Below the pieces are notes generated by a model. That model did no database searches. It worked only from the letters and a program-made list of their open reading frames with translations, and was not told the DNA's origin. The translations under genes were made by a program, and so were the position numbers. From Sulfuricaulis sp040901545 (GTDB lineage Bacteria > Pseudomonadota > Gammaproteobacteria > Acidiferrobacterales > Sulfurifustaceae), in contig NZ_JBBDYL010000052.1 in the NCBI RefSeq assembly GCF_040901545.1, positions 16,655 through 80,654 on the forward strand: 64,000 nt of DNA, in the 5' to 3' direction. Below, piece after piece: positions 1 through 9,645 of this stretch (the stretch's first letter is position 1; every line of letters starts with the position of its first letter).

Positions 1-1
1 C

Positions 2-1780
2 TTGCTGATACGAATGCGTAAACTCGACAAAATCCGGCGTCGCAGCGAGGAGCGGTTCAGGCTTGCTGTCGCTGGAACGAACGACGGAATATTTGATTGG
101 GACGTGCTGACTGATAGAGCGTATTTTTCACCGAGACTCAGGCAAATATTAATGCTTGAATCAGACCAAGATTTTTTCAGCAATCCAAAATATTTGATTT
201 CCGAAAGAATCGCACCGCCGGATCAACCCACCATCCTGGGTAAACTCGAGTCGTATTTGCAAAAAGGAACGGGTGATGATCTCTACCAGGCCGAATTTCG
301 CATGCAGGGTATTCAAGACCATCGCTGGATCTTGATACGCAGCAAAGCCATACGCAGTCCCACCGGCGAAGCCGTGCGCCTGTCCGGTTCATTTACCGAT
401 ATTACATCCCGCAAAACAGTGGAAGCCATGATTGAGCACCAGGCGCTCCATGATGCCCTGACGAATTTACCTAATCGCGCCTTACTGCATGACCGGCTTA
501 CGCACGCCATCCAGTTGGCAGAGCGACAGAATACTTATCTTGCTCTTCTCGTCATGGATTTGGATCGCTTCAAGGATATCAACGATACGTTGGGACATCA
601 GGTTGGCGACAAGATACTCCAGCAAGTCGCCAAGCGCCTACAACATATCCTGCGTCCTTCGGATACCATTGCGCGTCTTGGTGGAGACGAATTCGCCGTG
701 TTGTTACCCGTTACGGATGTCACTTATGCGAATCATATCGCACAAAAAATCATTCTGGTTCTGAAGAAAGTATTCGTATATGAACGGCACACTCTATATG
801 TGGGCGGAAGCCTCGGTATTGCAATATATCCGGATCATGGACTCGATGCTGAAACATTAATCCAGCACGCTGATGTTGCCATGTATCTAGCCAAACGCGG
901 AAATAGCGGTTGTGCTTTCTACGACCCACAACAAGATCGTCACAGTGTCACGCGCCTCGCTTTGGAGAGGGACCTCCACGATGCCATTGATAATAACTCA
1001 CTTGAACTGTATTACCAGCCTCAAATAGATATAAAAACACAAAACGTCGTTGGCGTTGAAGCCCTGTTACGCTGGAAACATCCGCAGCGCGGCATGATAC
1101 CGCCTGATGAAATGATCCCTATCGCCGAACAAACCGGACTGATCAGGCCATTAACCATGTGGGTACTCAACAATGCGCTGAAGCAGGTAGATACCTGGCG
1201 ACGTCAGGGTATCCAGATGAATGTATCTGTCAATCTCTCGGTTTGGAATATTCAGGATCTGTCGCTGGTTGATGAACTGAAGGCAATCTTTTCCACCTGG
1301 AACATTCCCCCGTCATTCCTGAAACTGGAAATTACTGAAAGCGCAATGATGGCCAATCCTGAGCGTGCACTCGAAGTGTTAACCGGTCTTCATTCAATGA
1401 ATGTCCATTTGTCCGTGGATGATTTCGGTACCGGATTTTCTTCACTCGCTTATTTGAGAAAATTCCCGGTTTCTTCGCTCAAAATTGACAAGTCATTTGT
1501 GATGAACATGGCGGGCGACGAGAACGATACCACGATTGTCGTTTCCACTATTGAACTCGCGCATAACCTTGGTCTCTCCGTGGTGGCGGAGGGCGTTGAG
1601 AACGAGAAGGTTCTTGGCCTGTTGGCCAAACACGGCTGCGATATCGCGCAAGGGTATTATCTGGGGCGCCCCATGCCGCAGGCCGATATCACGCGTTACC
1701 TGGAAGCCCATCGTGGCGCAATGGGGGTAAATAAATTGTCAGGCAATTCGGCACATAAATCGGGTCGGCTGCTGTCCTAG
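2..1780 (+). CDS. PAS-GGDEF-EAL cyclic-di-GMP signalling protein, 5' end cut by window
   Basis: The reading frame is open to the window edge, so the N-terminus is missing and the apparent TTG start at base 2 is not a real start. Visible order: a PAS-like sensor segment with PAC tail (about residues 13-137), a GGDEF domain (about 140-305) and an EAL domain (about 320-575). The GGDEF signature RLGGDEFAVLL is intact and is preceded by RPSD, which fits the RxxD inhibitory I-site. The EAL domain keeps EALLRW, LEITES, DDFGTGFSSL and AEGVEN, so both diguanylate cyclase and phosphodiesterase activity are possible. Such proteins set c-di-GMP levels; the net activity cannot be read from sequence. A PilZ gene, a candidate c-di-GMP receptor family, lies far away at 46.0 kb with no evident link. 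Confidence 0.93.
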   Translation: MLIRMRKLDKIRRRSEERFRLAVAGTNDGIFDWDVLTDRAYFSPRLRQILMLESDQDFFSNPKYLISERIAPPDQPTILGKLESYLQKGTGDDLYQAEFRMQGIQDHRWILIRSKAIRSPTGEAVRLSGSFTDITSRKTVEAMIEHQALHDALTNLPNRALLHDRLTHAIQLAERQNTYLALLVMDLDRFKDINDTLGHQVGDKILQQVAKRLQHILRPSDTIARLGGDEFAVLLPVTDVTYANHIAQKIILVLKKVFVYERHTLYVGGSLGIAIYPDHGLDAETLIQHADVAMYLAKRGNSGCAFYDPQQDRHSVTRLALERDLHDAIDNNSLELYYQPQIDIKTQNVVGVEALLRWKHPQRGMIPPDEMIPIAEQTGLIRPLTMWVLNNALKQVDTWRRQGIQMNVSVNLSVWNIQDLSLVDELKAIFSTWNIPPSFLKLEITESAMMANPERALEVLTGLHSMNVHLSVDDFGTGFSSLAYLRKFPVSSLKIDKSFVMNMAGDENDTTIVVSTIELAHNLGLSVVAEGVENEKVLGLLAKHGCDIAQGYYLGRPMPQADITRYLEAHRGAMGVNKLSGNSAHKSGRLLS

Positions 1781-2185
1781 GAATGCGCTAGAGCACTCAC
1801 GAATTTAACCATAATTTCGATATGGGATTCGTATCATCACCATAAATCGAAAAATTTGTTGCTTGCGGACTCATTAACAAATTCATAATATAGTCCGGCA
1901 GTTAGAGTACATTTCTATAGTAGATTTGTAAATTATCATAGAAAAATGTAAGTGAATCGCTGAATTTATTTGCGATGCGCCTGACACGGGAGGCCATGTA
2001 CCTCCAAGTGAGAACGAGAGGGGCTTCACATCCATGCGTTGTGGTCGTGCTGTCGTGAAATCAGCCATCGATATCGCTGTTGGTTGACAGGCAGTCTTTT
2101 AAGGTGACTGCTCCATGCGCAAACCGAGATCCAACTAACAATATTTCCGTTTCAAAAATGGAGTAACTTCACCAAGGAGCAACAG
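1781..2185. other. Intergenic region upstream of selD
   Basis: This 405-base AT-rich spacer holds no convincing gene. I see a TTGACA at 2084-2089 without a clear -10 partner, and a short inverted repeat GCAGTC/GACTGC at 2091-2096 and 2106-2111. It probably contains the selD promoter. No SECIS-like element or tRNA was recognised. Confidence 0.5.
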
Positions 2186-3238
2186 ATGGATGCACAGAAA
2201 CTCACGTCGTTTTCTGCGTCGGGAGGTTGCGGCTGCAAAATTGATCCCACGGCGCTGCAACAAATTCTGGAGAAAGTTCCAAAACAGTGGAGTCAACCTG
2301 ACCTGCTAGTCGGCATCGAAAATAATGATGATGCTGCCGTCATGCGAATCAACGAGCATGAATCGCTGATTTTCAGCAGTGATTTTTCCACCCCTATTGT
2401 TGACGATCCCTGTATTTACGGCCGCGTCGCCGCCGCTAACGCCCTCAGTGATATTTATGCCATGGGGGCTGATCCGCTTATCGCTACTGCCATTGTTGGT
2501 TTCCCCATCAATCATCTTCCCATGGACTCCATGCAGGAAATCATGCGCGGCGCCGTGGAAATCTGTCAGGAAGCCGGTATCCCCCTCGCCGGCGGTCACA
2601 GTATTGATAATCCACAACCAATTTTCGGATTATCTGTTATCGGGAAAGCCCATACACACTTGGTAAAAACCAATGCGGGCGCACAAATCGGAGATCTATT
2701 AATACTTACCAAACCGCTTGGCATTGGAATTCTCGCCAGTGCTATCAAAATCAACACAATCCGGGAAAATACTTATCAGAAATTCATTCATCATATAACC
2801 CAACTTAACAAGCCCGGATCGTGGTTGGGCAAGCAACAAGGCGTGCATGCTTTAACCGATATCACAGGATTTGGCCTTGCCGGACATTTATTCGAAATGG
2901 CAAAAGCCGGGCGAGTTCGCATGGAAATTAATACTGCCGCCGTTCCCGTTCTGGAAGAGGCCTGGTCTCTCGTCAGGGAAGGCGTTGTACCCAGCGGAGC
3001 CTATCGTAATATGCACAGTTATGGCGACTCGATTCACTTTGATGATGAGTGGAACATCGACCATCAATTGGTATTTACTGATCCGCAAACAAATGGCGGA
3101 TTGCTGATTTCCGCTGTTGCGGAAAAAGCAGATTACTTTATAGAAAAGCTCAAGGAATTCGGTTTTGCTGAATCTGCCGTGGTAGGCCGGGTCACAGCAC
3201 TTAATGGCACAGAAGCTCCTGTAGTTTTCAATAAATAA
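2186..3238 (+). CDS. selD: Selenide, water dikinase (selenophosphate synthetase)
   Basis: SelD makes selenophosphate from selenide and ATP, the selenium donor for selenocysteine and 2-selenouridine in tRNA. The 350-residue protein has the N-terminal catalytic motif GGCGCK (Cys15 and Lys18, matching E. coli Cys17/Lys20), so this is a cysteine rather than a selenocysteine form. Further family features are SSDFSTPIVDDP, AGGHSID and the C-terminal TNGGLL motif. The ATG at 2186 is preceded by AAGGAG at 2174-2179. No selA, selB, selC or mnmH lies in the window, so which selenium use it serves is unknown. A TSUP transporter gene starts 19 bases downstream and is probably co-transcribed. Confidence 0.95.
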   Translation: MDAQKLTSFSASGGCGCKIDPTALQQILEKVPKQWSQPDLLVGIENNDDAAVMRINEHESLIFSSDFSTPIVDDPCIYGRVAAANALSDIYAMGADPLIATAIVGFPINHLPMDSMQEIMRGAVEICQEAGIPLAGGHSIDNPQPIFGLSVIGKAHTHLVKTNAGAQIGDLLILTKPLGIGILASAIKINTIRENTYQKFIHHITQLNKPGSWLGKQQGVHALTDITGFGLAGHLFEMAKAGRVRMEINTAAVPVLEEAWSLVREGVVPSGAYRNMHSYGDSIHFDDEWNIDHQLVFTDPQTNGGLLISAVAEKADYFIEKLKEFGFAESAVVGRVTALNGTEAPVVFNK

Positions 3239-3257
3239 TCCTTCCTGATCTGCCGTC

Positions 3258-4043
3258 ATGGACCCAGGGATGTTCCCGACACTGTTTGCGCTCGGGCTTG
3301 TCGGGGGGTTTGTGTCGGGACTCCTTGGTATAGGTGGAGGGATCGTCATGGTACCGCTGCTGTTGTACGTCCCCACAGCACTGGGAGTGGGGGCACTCAG
3401 CATGAAAACAGCCGCAAGCCTTACCGCCGTACAAAGCTTCTTCGGCGCCATTTCTGGCGCGATAGGCCACAAGAGACACAAACGGATCAGCGTCCCGCTC
3501 GCCTATGCCATGGGCGGAAGCACCGTGATCGGATCGCTCTCCGGGTCAATTGTGTCGGTCTATTTAACTTCCAAGGTATTGCTCATGGTGTTTGCCGCAA
3601 TGGCCATCGTGGCGGCAGTAATGATGTTGATTCCCATCCAGGAAACCGGATCAGAGCCCGAAGTCGAAAGGCTTGAATTTAATAAACCGCTTGCCGTACT
3701 CGTTGGGCTCATTATTGGAACGCTTTCGGGCATTATTGGACAAGGCGGGGCGTTTCTTTTTGTTCCTGCGATGCTTTATATACTTCGAATACCAACGCGC
3801 ATTACCATCGGTACCACGCTGGTGGTGGGACTTGCCTCTTCAACGGCTGTTTTACTCGGACGGGTGGGAACCAATCAGATTCCTTATTTGATGTCAGCGA
3901 TTCTAATAGCCGGAATCCTGATCGGCGCACACGTTGGGAGCACCATGAGTCAAAGAACGCCACAACGAGTCCTGCGAGGGATATTGTCGGTATTAATTTT
4001 TCTGACTGCGTTAAAAATAAGTTACGAATTGTTAATTGCCTGA
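3258..4043 (+). CDS. TSUP (TauE/SafE) family membrane transporter
   Basis: This is a 261-residue polytopic inner-membrane protein with two homologous halves, each opening with a glycine-rich hairpin motif (GGFVSGLLGIGGG near residue 15 and GTLSGIIGQGGA near residue 155), typical of the TauE/SafE/TSUP family (COG0730). Family members export or import small sulfur-containing anions or organic acids. It follows selD by 19 bases with no terminator, suggesting one operon and, by inference, a role with sulfur or selenium oxyanions. ATG codons at 3258 and 3270 both allow a start. The substrate cannot be determined from sequence. Confidence 0.85.
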   Translation: MDPGMFPTLFALGLVGGFVSGLLGIGGGIVMVPLLLYVPTALGVGALSMKTAASLTAVQSFFGAISGAIGHKRHKRISVPLAYAMGGSTVIGSLSGSIVSVYLTSKVLLMVFAAMAIVAAVMMLIPIQETGSEPEVERLEFNKPLAVLVGLIIGTLSGIIGQGGAFLFVPAMLYILRIPTRITIGTTLVVGLASSTAVLLGRVGTNQIPYLMSAILIAGILIGAHVGSTMSQRTPQRVLRGILSVLIFLTALKISYELLIA

Positions 4044-4241
4044 AGCGCGAAGTAAAGTGATTGTGTTGCAATCGAACATCTATCCTGAGACATCGCGAAA
4101 TTGATTATAAGATAAATACTTTGACGCCTTCATCAAGGATGTAAGGAAATCTCTCTTGGCAGGGTAAAGTATGCAGCCAGTGGCTTCAATAAAAACTGCA
4201 ACCAAGCTGAAGTCTTGCAGCAAAGGCAATATGTCTGACTC

Positions 4242-4359
4242 GAACCTATCTCAAAAACGGTAGGGTGCGCCCTGCGCACCGATCTACGGTTTAAACGAAG
4301 CCATGGGTGCGTGGGACGCACCCTACGTGAACCGAAACAGGGTATTTTGAGATAGGTTC
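4242..4359. mobile_element. MITE-like 118-base element with perfect terminal inverted repeats
   Basis: The ends are a perfect 15-base inverted repeat: GAACCTATCTCAAAA at 4242-4256 and its complement at 4345-4359. Inside is a second, imperfect palindrome, GTAGGGTGCGC near 4260-4270 against GACGCACCCTAC near 4315-4326. There is no coding capacity. This nested structure fits a non-autonomous miniature transposable element; I found no clear target-site duplication. It lies in the convergent gap between the TSUP gene and the dynamin gene, 10 bases past the latter's stop, where it could also fold as a terminator hairpin. Confidence 0.6.
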
Positions 4360-4369
4360 TAGCAATTAC

Positions 4370-6391
4370 CTATGGAGACAGGGGGCGGTGAATTCGCTCG
4401 AGCAGGGTTTCCGTGGTCTTCATCTGGGATTCTAGATCTTTACGTACTTCTTCCATCTCGGCGATACGCTCACCGAGACTATCCATGTTTTCATGGATTT
4501 TCTTAAGCGATTCGAAGCTTCGATCAATCATGACCTTGTGTTGCTGGATTTGGGCAAACACCGGGTTAACGGCAGCCTGAAACCAGTTTTTCGCAGCGGT
4601 ATTGCATTCATTGAACAGCTGACGGGCCTGGCTGACGAGGGTTATGAAGAATTTTTTAATTACAAAATGCTGTTCGGTCATGACCGTAACAGGACTATCA
4701 CGAAATGCATTTGCTCTTTCTTCGAGCTTTTTAAATTCCATCACATATGAGAGCAGCGATAATCTCGGCGGTATTATCTTCGACAGGCCATATTCCGTGT
4801 GCAGTCTTAAATAAATGGCCTCGATAACCTTGCGTATTTCATCAGCTTCCTGACTGACTTTTTCCATGCGTTCCAGAGTCCCTTTGAAGAATGTTGCCAT
4901 ACCGGATTTAAGTCCGCGTGTTGTCCAGGTTTCATTCATTTCCACACGTGTCTTGACGATTAATTCGTCCAAACTTTTCATGCTCAGAAAACCAAGCAGA
5001 ATCTGTGCTTGCCTGGAGAGCGCAGCACGCGTAATTTGAAAACCTTCTAGTTCTTTATCGTACTTTTGTTTTTCTTGCCGCATGCGTGCAATCATCTTTT
5101 GAATTGCATCAAGGTTCCTGCCACTCAATGCCTTTAAATCCGTAAGCTGTTTATTGACACTTGTAAGCCTGGATTCAATCAGCGCGCGATTGCTTTCAAC
5201 CCTCCCGCTGATCTCATGCACGATTCGATTACGTATCAGCGTGTGCCGAGATGGTATGATTTCCTCGGACAGGGTGTGCTCCAATGCCGGTAACCCGCTC
5301 TTCTCGGTTAACGTACGGTCATTCTTGATTCTGGCAACCAGACCTTTTTGTGCGGAGACAGGAAAAATGATTTTTCTATCTACATGCAATGCGCGCGATG
5401 TCTCTTCAATCTGTCGTGCAATGCCTTTGGATATTGCGGAATCCTGTTGCAGTTCGTCCCAGAGAATGTCTATTTTGTTAAGCACAACAAGATGTGTATT
5501 TCCTTTTATGGCATTGACATGATTCGTCCACACTTCATGATCGGTTTTGGTGACACCCGTATCGGCTGCAAGCACAAACAGGATTGCCTGCGCATTGGGA
5601 AGCGTATTAAGGGTCAGTTCCGGCTCGTGGCCGAGCGCATTCAGGCCCGGCGTGTCCAGTACAGCCAGTCCCTGCTTCAGCAGTGGATGTGGGAAGTTGA
5701 CGATGGCATGCCGCCATACGGGTACATCAACCAGCTCTTTGGTTGATGATTGCACTGACTCAATGCGTGAATTGTAAAGCCCCAGTTCCTGGGCTTCTCG
5801 AACAGTGACTTTCTTGGTTCGCGTTATCTCGGAAAATGCCTCGTTGATTTCATCCGCAGATCCCAATTTCAGTATATGCAGTGTCGTCCAGTGGATCGGC
5901 GTGCGCTTGTAATCGGAAATTGTCAATGCTGTTTTGCGAGTTTCAATCGGCAGAAGCTTGACGCATGGTCCATCTTCCTCCACCCAGCGCAGTTCGGTTG
6001 GACACATGGTTGTGCGTCCGGCGGAAGAGGGCAGAAGCCGCTGCTTGTAATCCGAGAAAAAAATGGCGTTCAGCAGTTCAGTTTTTCCGCGCGAAAATTC
6101 GCCCACTAACGCAACCGTCAATTTGTCAGATTGGAGTGTTTCAATCAACTCGTATACGCGCAAATCCTGTTCGCCATCGGCGAATCCCTGGCGCTCAACC
6201 CAGCTTTGATAATCGGCTATCGCCTGGGCGAGATCATCTCGCCAGCGCTTGAACACCGCCACATGCTTTGAAAAACTGTCCGCGGCCGATTTGGAAGCCC
6301 TGGACTGGATAAAACTTTCCAGTGCGACGACGTTGTTGTTGTCGGCATCTTTGGATTCCTGAGAAATTGATGCACCGGCTTTGGTATTCAA
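4370..6391 (-). CDS. Dynamin-like GTPase
   Basis: This 673-residue protein has a dynamin-type GTPase domain: P-loop GEFSRGKTELLNA (about residues 97-109), a switch segment with TTMCPTELRW, G3 motif DTPGLN and G4 motif NKID. The C-terminal half is long, helical and charged with heptad-like stretches (for example the final 60 residues), as expected for the stalk of bacterial dynamin-like proteins. These proteins bind and remodel membranes or act in membrane stress responses; the exact role here is unknown. It is transcribed alone, divergent from the rpfE-like gene, with no paired second dynamin gene. The start at 6391 gives a Ser/Asp/Asn-rich leader before the conserved region. Confidence 0.85.
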   Translation of the reverse strand: MNTKAGASISQESKDADNNNVVALESFIQSRASKSAADSFSKHVAVFKRWRDDLAQAIADYQSWVERQGFADGEQDLRVYELIETLQSDKLTVALVGEFSRGKTELLNAIFFSDYKQRLLPSSAGRTTMCPTELRWVEEDGPCVKLLPIETRKTALTISDYKRTPIHWTTLHILKLGSADEINEAFSEITRTKKVTVREAQELGLYNSRIESVQSSTKELVDVPVWRHAIVNFPHPLLKQGLAVLDTPGLNALGHEPELTLNTLPNAQAILFVLAADTGVTKTDHEVWTNHVNAIKGNTHLVVLNKIDILWDELQQDSAISKGIARQIEETSRALHVDRKIIFPVSAQKGLVARIKNDRTLTEKSGLPALEHTLSEEIIPSRHTLIRNRIVHEISGRVESNRALIESRLTSVNKQLTDLKALSGRNLDAIQKMIARMRQEKQKYDKELEGFQITRAALSRQAQILLGFLSMKSLDELIVKTRVEMNETWTTRGLKSGMATFFKGTLERMEKVSQEADEIRKVIEAIYLRLHTEYGLSKIIPPRLSLLSYVMEFKKLEERANAFRDSPVTVMTEQHFVIKKFFITLVSQARQLFNECNTAAKNWFQAAVNPVFAQIQQHKVMIDRSFESLKKIHENMDSLGERIAEMEEVRKDLESQMKTTETLLERIHRPLSP

Positions 6392-6718
6392 GGGCGCCCC
6401 GCCTTATATTTCGTATAATTAAGGATTTAGCTTATATTTATGCAAAAGTCAGGCCAGAAGCCGAAATTTCCGGTAAAAACCGTGGTTTTTGCAGTTGTCG
6501 GGTCATAAATTCGCGTTTTAGAGGCTGGCATTTCCAGATCCAGAATAGTGCATATCCCGACTCATCGGTTCGTGAAATGCGCCGAGCGGAGGACGTCCGC
6601 CGACAATTCATTGAAATAATTATCGGTTGCTTGAATCCAAATTCATTCTTTACGCGAAAGAATTAACTTAGAATCACCTTTTCAATGGCGTGGCGAATAA
6701 AGCGTACAAAACTAAGAT
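6392..6718. other. Divergent intergenic region
   Basis: This 327-base spacer separates the divergent dynamin and rpfE-like genes and should hold both promoters. It contains a small GC-rich palindrome around GCGGAGGACGTCCGC near 6593-6608. No convincing small gene or RNA was recognised. Confidence 0.45.
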
Positions 6719-7786
6719 ATGCCTCAATACTCTGACAGCTCGACCACCCGCAATCAGCTGACTCTGTACATCCCAGGTATATTCGACCTTCCCGGCGGCA
6801 ATCAACCTTCGGTGGGCTCGCTACGCGCGCTGGAGAAACTTCTTGTCCGGTCCGAACAGAAAATTTCACATGCTACAACGGGATATGAAAACGGGTTGTT
6901 TTCCCTGTTCGGTATTCACGCCGATGAGAATTCAGATCTGCCGGTGGCGGCCATAACGCGCATGAACGACATGGGCGTAATTGACAATGACTGGTGGATA
7001 CGCGCCGATCCGGTTAATCTCAGTCTTGACCGGGAGCGATTGGTGCTCATTGACGCCCAAAGGCTGGGAATCACTCAAGAACAGGCAAACCGGCTGGTGG
7101 GAGAAATAATGGAAGTTTTCAAGGGCGACGGGTGGTTGCTTAAAGCCCCGTGCCCGGATCGCTGGTATCTTAAACCTCCGAAAAATCACAATATAACTAC
7201 GTCACCTTTATCACAAGTCATCGGTCAAGATGTTCATCCATACCTGCCCAAGGGTCCGGACAGCAGGCTTTGGCATACAACACTGAATGAAATCCAGATT
7301 ATCTTGCATGCATCGAATGTAAATTCTGAACGAGAGCAAGGTGGCAAACTTCCTGTCAACAGCTTATGGTTCTGGGGTGGAGGCAGGCTTCCACGCATCA
7401 CGCCGGCATCCTGGACAAAAATCTGGAGCAATGAACCGATAAGTCTGTCACTGGCGCGCATGTCCGAGATTCCCTGGGGTAGCCCGCCTGGAATCTTCGA
7501 TATCTGGCTGAAGCATGCCGGGAAGCCCGGTAAACACCTCATCATTCTAGATGATATTCAATATGTATCGAAATACGAAGACGCTGCCGGATGGAACAAG
7601 ATTATTCAAGGGATAGAAGATAATTGGATGAAACCGGTATTACATGCACTCAAATACAACACAATTGCCAGCGCCGAGTTAGTAACTGATATGGGCATGA
7701 GTTTTTCACTGACCTCAAGGGATTCTCGCCGTTGGTGGCGATTTCGCCGCCCACTGGAAACTTACGGTGAACGTCGTAACGGATGA
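6719..7786 (+). CDS. RpfE-like conserved protein (COG4255 type)
   Basis: The 355-residue product resembles the conserved proteins found directly upstream of recJ in many gammaproteobacteria. These are called RpfE in Xanthomonas and are often annotated as regulatory protein or cofactor-independent phosphoglycerate mutase-like. Recognisable features are the opening LYIPGIFDLPG, a long DP/W-rich central part with LWFWGGGRLP, and the LIILDD segment. No catalytic motif is certain and the molecular function is unknown. It overlaps recJ by four bases (ATGA at 7783-7786), so the pair is translationally coupled. The assignment rests on sequence style plus recJ adjacency. Confidence 0.7.
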   Translation: MPQYSDSSTTRNQLTLYIPGIFDLPGGNQPSVGSLRALEKLLVRSEQKISHATTGYENGLFSLFGIHADENSDLPVAAITRMNDMGVIDNDWWIRADPVNLSLDRERLVLIDAQRLGITQEQANRLVGEIMEVFKGDGWLLKAPCPDRWYLKPPKNHNITTSPLSQVIGQDVHPYLPKGPDSRLWHTTLNEIQIILHASNVNSEREQGGKLPVNSLWFWGGGRLPRITPASWTKIWSNEPISLSLARMSEIPWGSPPGIFDIWLKHAGKPGKHLIILDDIQYVSKYEDAAGWNKIIQGIEDNWMKPVLHALKYNTIASAELVTDMGMSFSLTSRDSRRWWRFRRPLETYGERRNG

Positions 7787-9561
7787 TCATGCCCGCTGGT
7801 AAGATGATCATCCGTCGTCGCTTAATAACCGGGAATGGAAAGTTTCCGGAAGATCTGCATCCGGTAATACAACGACTCTATCAGGCGCGTAAAGTTGAAT
7901 CCGCTGACGAGCTCAACCTGTCGCTTGACTGTTTGATCGTTCCCGAGAGATTGAAAGGCATCGATCTGGCCGTTGGCTTGCTGGCGAATGCCCTAATGCA
8001 TCGTAAAAGAATTCTTGTTGTCGCGGATTTTGACGCTGACGGTGCCACCAGCTGTGCCGTCGCATTACGCGCCTTGCGCTCCTTGGGCGCCACGAACCTG
8101 AAATACATTGTGCCCAACCGCTTTGAATTCGGATACGGCCTGACACCGGAAATCGTCAGAGTGGCAGCCAGGGAAAAACCGGATGTGATTATCACAGTCG
8201 ATAATGGCATCACCAGTGTCGAGGGAGTAGCCGAAGCGCGCAGACTTGGAATCGACGTATTGGTAACGGATCACCATCTCCCCGGAAACGTCTTGCCAGC
8301 GGCAACGGCTCTTGTTAATCCAAACCAACCCGATGACGGATTCCCCAGTAAATGCCTAGCAGGCGTCGGTGTTATTTTTTACGTGATGCTGGCATTGCGC
8401 GCCTGCTTGCGCCGGATGGACTGGTTTGAACAAGAAAAAATGGCCGCACCTAACCTGGCCAGACTGCTCGATCTGGTAGCTCTGGGCACGGTTGCCGATG
8501 TCGTGCCACTCGATTACAACAATCGGATTCTGGTGGCGCAGGGTTTAAAGCGCATTAATCAAGGCATGGCGTGTCCCGGAATCGAAGCGCTCCTGCGTGC
8601 GGGTGGACGTGATCCCACGCGCGTGACGACCGCAGATCTGGGATTCATTGTCGGCCCGAGGCTCAATGCCGCCGGAAGGCTTACGGACATGTCGCTGGGG
8701 ATTGAATGTCTGTTGGCAGATGACCCGGCCGCCGCTCAACGCATGGCTCGCCAGCTCGATCTTTTGAATCGTGATCGGCGCGCGATCGAAGCCGATATGC
8801 AAAGCCAGGCGCTGATGGCAGTTCAAAATCTACAGCTTGGAAATCAGTCACTGCCCCGCGGTTTGTGCCTTTTCGACGAAACCTGGCATCAGGGCGTAAT
8901 CGGTCTGGTAGCGTCCCGAATCAAGGAGCTCACCCACCGGCCGGTGATTGCCTTTGCACCATCCAGTGAAAGGGAAATTAAAGGCTCTGCGCGTTCTGTG
9001 ACAGGCTTGCACATTCGCGATGCACTCGATGCCATTGCCGCCCGATATCCTCGGCTTTTGAACCGTTTTGGTGGTCATGCCATGGCGGCGGGTTTGACGC
9101 TGATTCGCGCGGATCTGGATGCGTTTCGGGCTGCGTTCAATGATGAGGTTGGCCGGCATCTTACCGAGAACGACTGCTCCGGGAAAATTTTCAGTGACGG
9201 CCCGCTGGGCGCCGAAGATCTGACCCTGGCGCTTGCCGAGCAGATACGTGCCGCCGGCCCGTGGGGACAAGGCTTTCCAGAGCCGGTTTTTGACGGGTAC
9301 TTCCAGGTGTTGAATCAGCGCTTGGTCGCTGGCAAGCACCTCAAGCTGACACTACGCTTGCCGGATAATCCCACAGCGATTGATGCCATAGTCTTCAACA
9401 GTACTCGTCATGGAATGCCGCCTGCCTACCGTCGCATTCGTACAGCGTACAAGCTGGACGTAAACGAATACCAGGGACACCGCGCGCTGCAGTTGATTGT
9501 CGAGCATCTGGAGCAGGCGCAAGCAGAAACCACGGAGACCGGGGCGGAATTGGCGCTCTGA
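7783..9561 (+). CDS. recJ: Single-stranded-DNA-specific 5'-3' exonuclease RecJ
   Basis: RecJ degrades single-stranded DNA 5' to 3' in recombination, mismatch repair and base excision repair. The 592-residue protein carries the DHH phosphoesterase motifs in order: VADFDADGAT (about residue 83), VDNGITS, VTDHH (about 163) and GTVADVVPLD (about 236), followed by the DHHA1 motif GGHAMAAG (about 430) and an OB-like C-terminus. All metal-binding residues appear intact. The ATG at 7783 overlaps the upstream stop codon; in-frame ATGs at 7789 and 7804 are alternatives. The gene ends 84 bases before cysM. Confidence 0.96.
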   Translation: MIMPAGKMIIRRRLITGNGKFPEDLHPVIQRLYQARKVESADELNLSLDCLIVPERLKGIDLAVGLLANALMHRKRILVVADFDADGATSCAVALRALRSLGATNLKYIVPNRFEFGYGLTPEIVRVAAREKPDVIITVDNGITSVEGVAEARRLGIDVLVTDHHLPGNVLPAATALVNPNQPDDGFPSKCLAGVGVIFYVMLALRACLRRMDWFEQEKMAAPNLARLLDLVALGTVADVVPLDYNNRILVAQGLKRINQGMACPGIEALLRAGGRDPTRVTTADLGFIVGPRLNAAGRLTDMSLGIECLLADDPAAAQRMARQLDLLNRDRRAIEADMQSQALMAVQNLQLGNQSLPRGLCLFDETWHQGVIGLVASRIKELTHRPVIAFAPSSEREIKGSARSVTGLHIRDALDAIAARYPRLLNRFGGHAMAAGLTLIRADLDAFRAAFNDEVGRHLTENDCSGKIFSDGPLGAEDLTLALAEQIRAAGPWGQGFPEPVFDGYFQVLNQRLVAGKHLKLTLRLPDNPTAIDAIVFNSTRHGMPPAYRRIRTAYKLDVNEYQGHRALQLIVEHLEQAQAETTETGAELAL

Positions 9562-9645
9562 ATCATTGTTCAATCGCCAGCGAGGAACGCACCCTGGGCT
9601 TCCCCTCAGTCGCATTGCAGCCGTACGCGGGTTAATATTCTGCGC

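Noticed and set aside
2186..3238. Selenocysteine-containing SelD
   Set aside because: The catalytic position is an ordinary TGC-type cysteine codon in GGCGCK, and no in-frame TGA is present.
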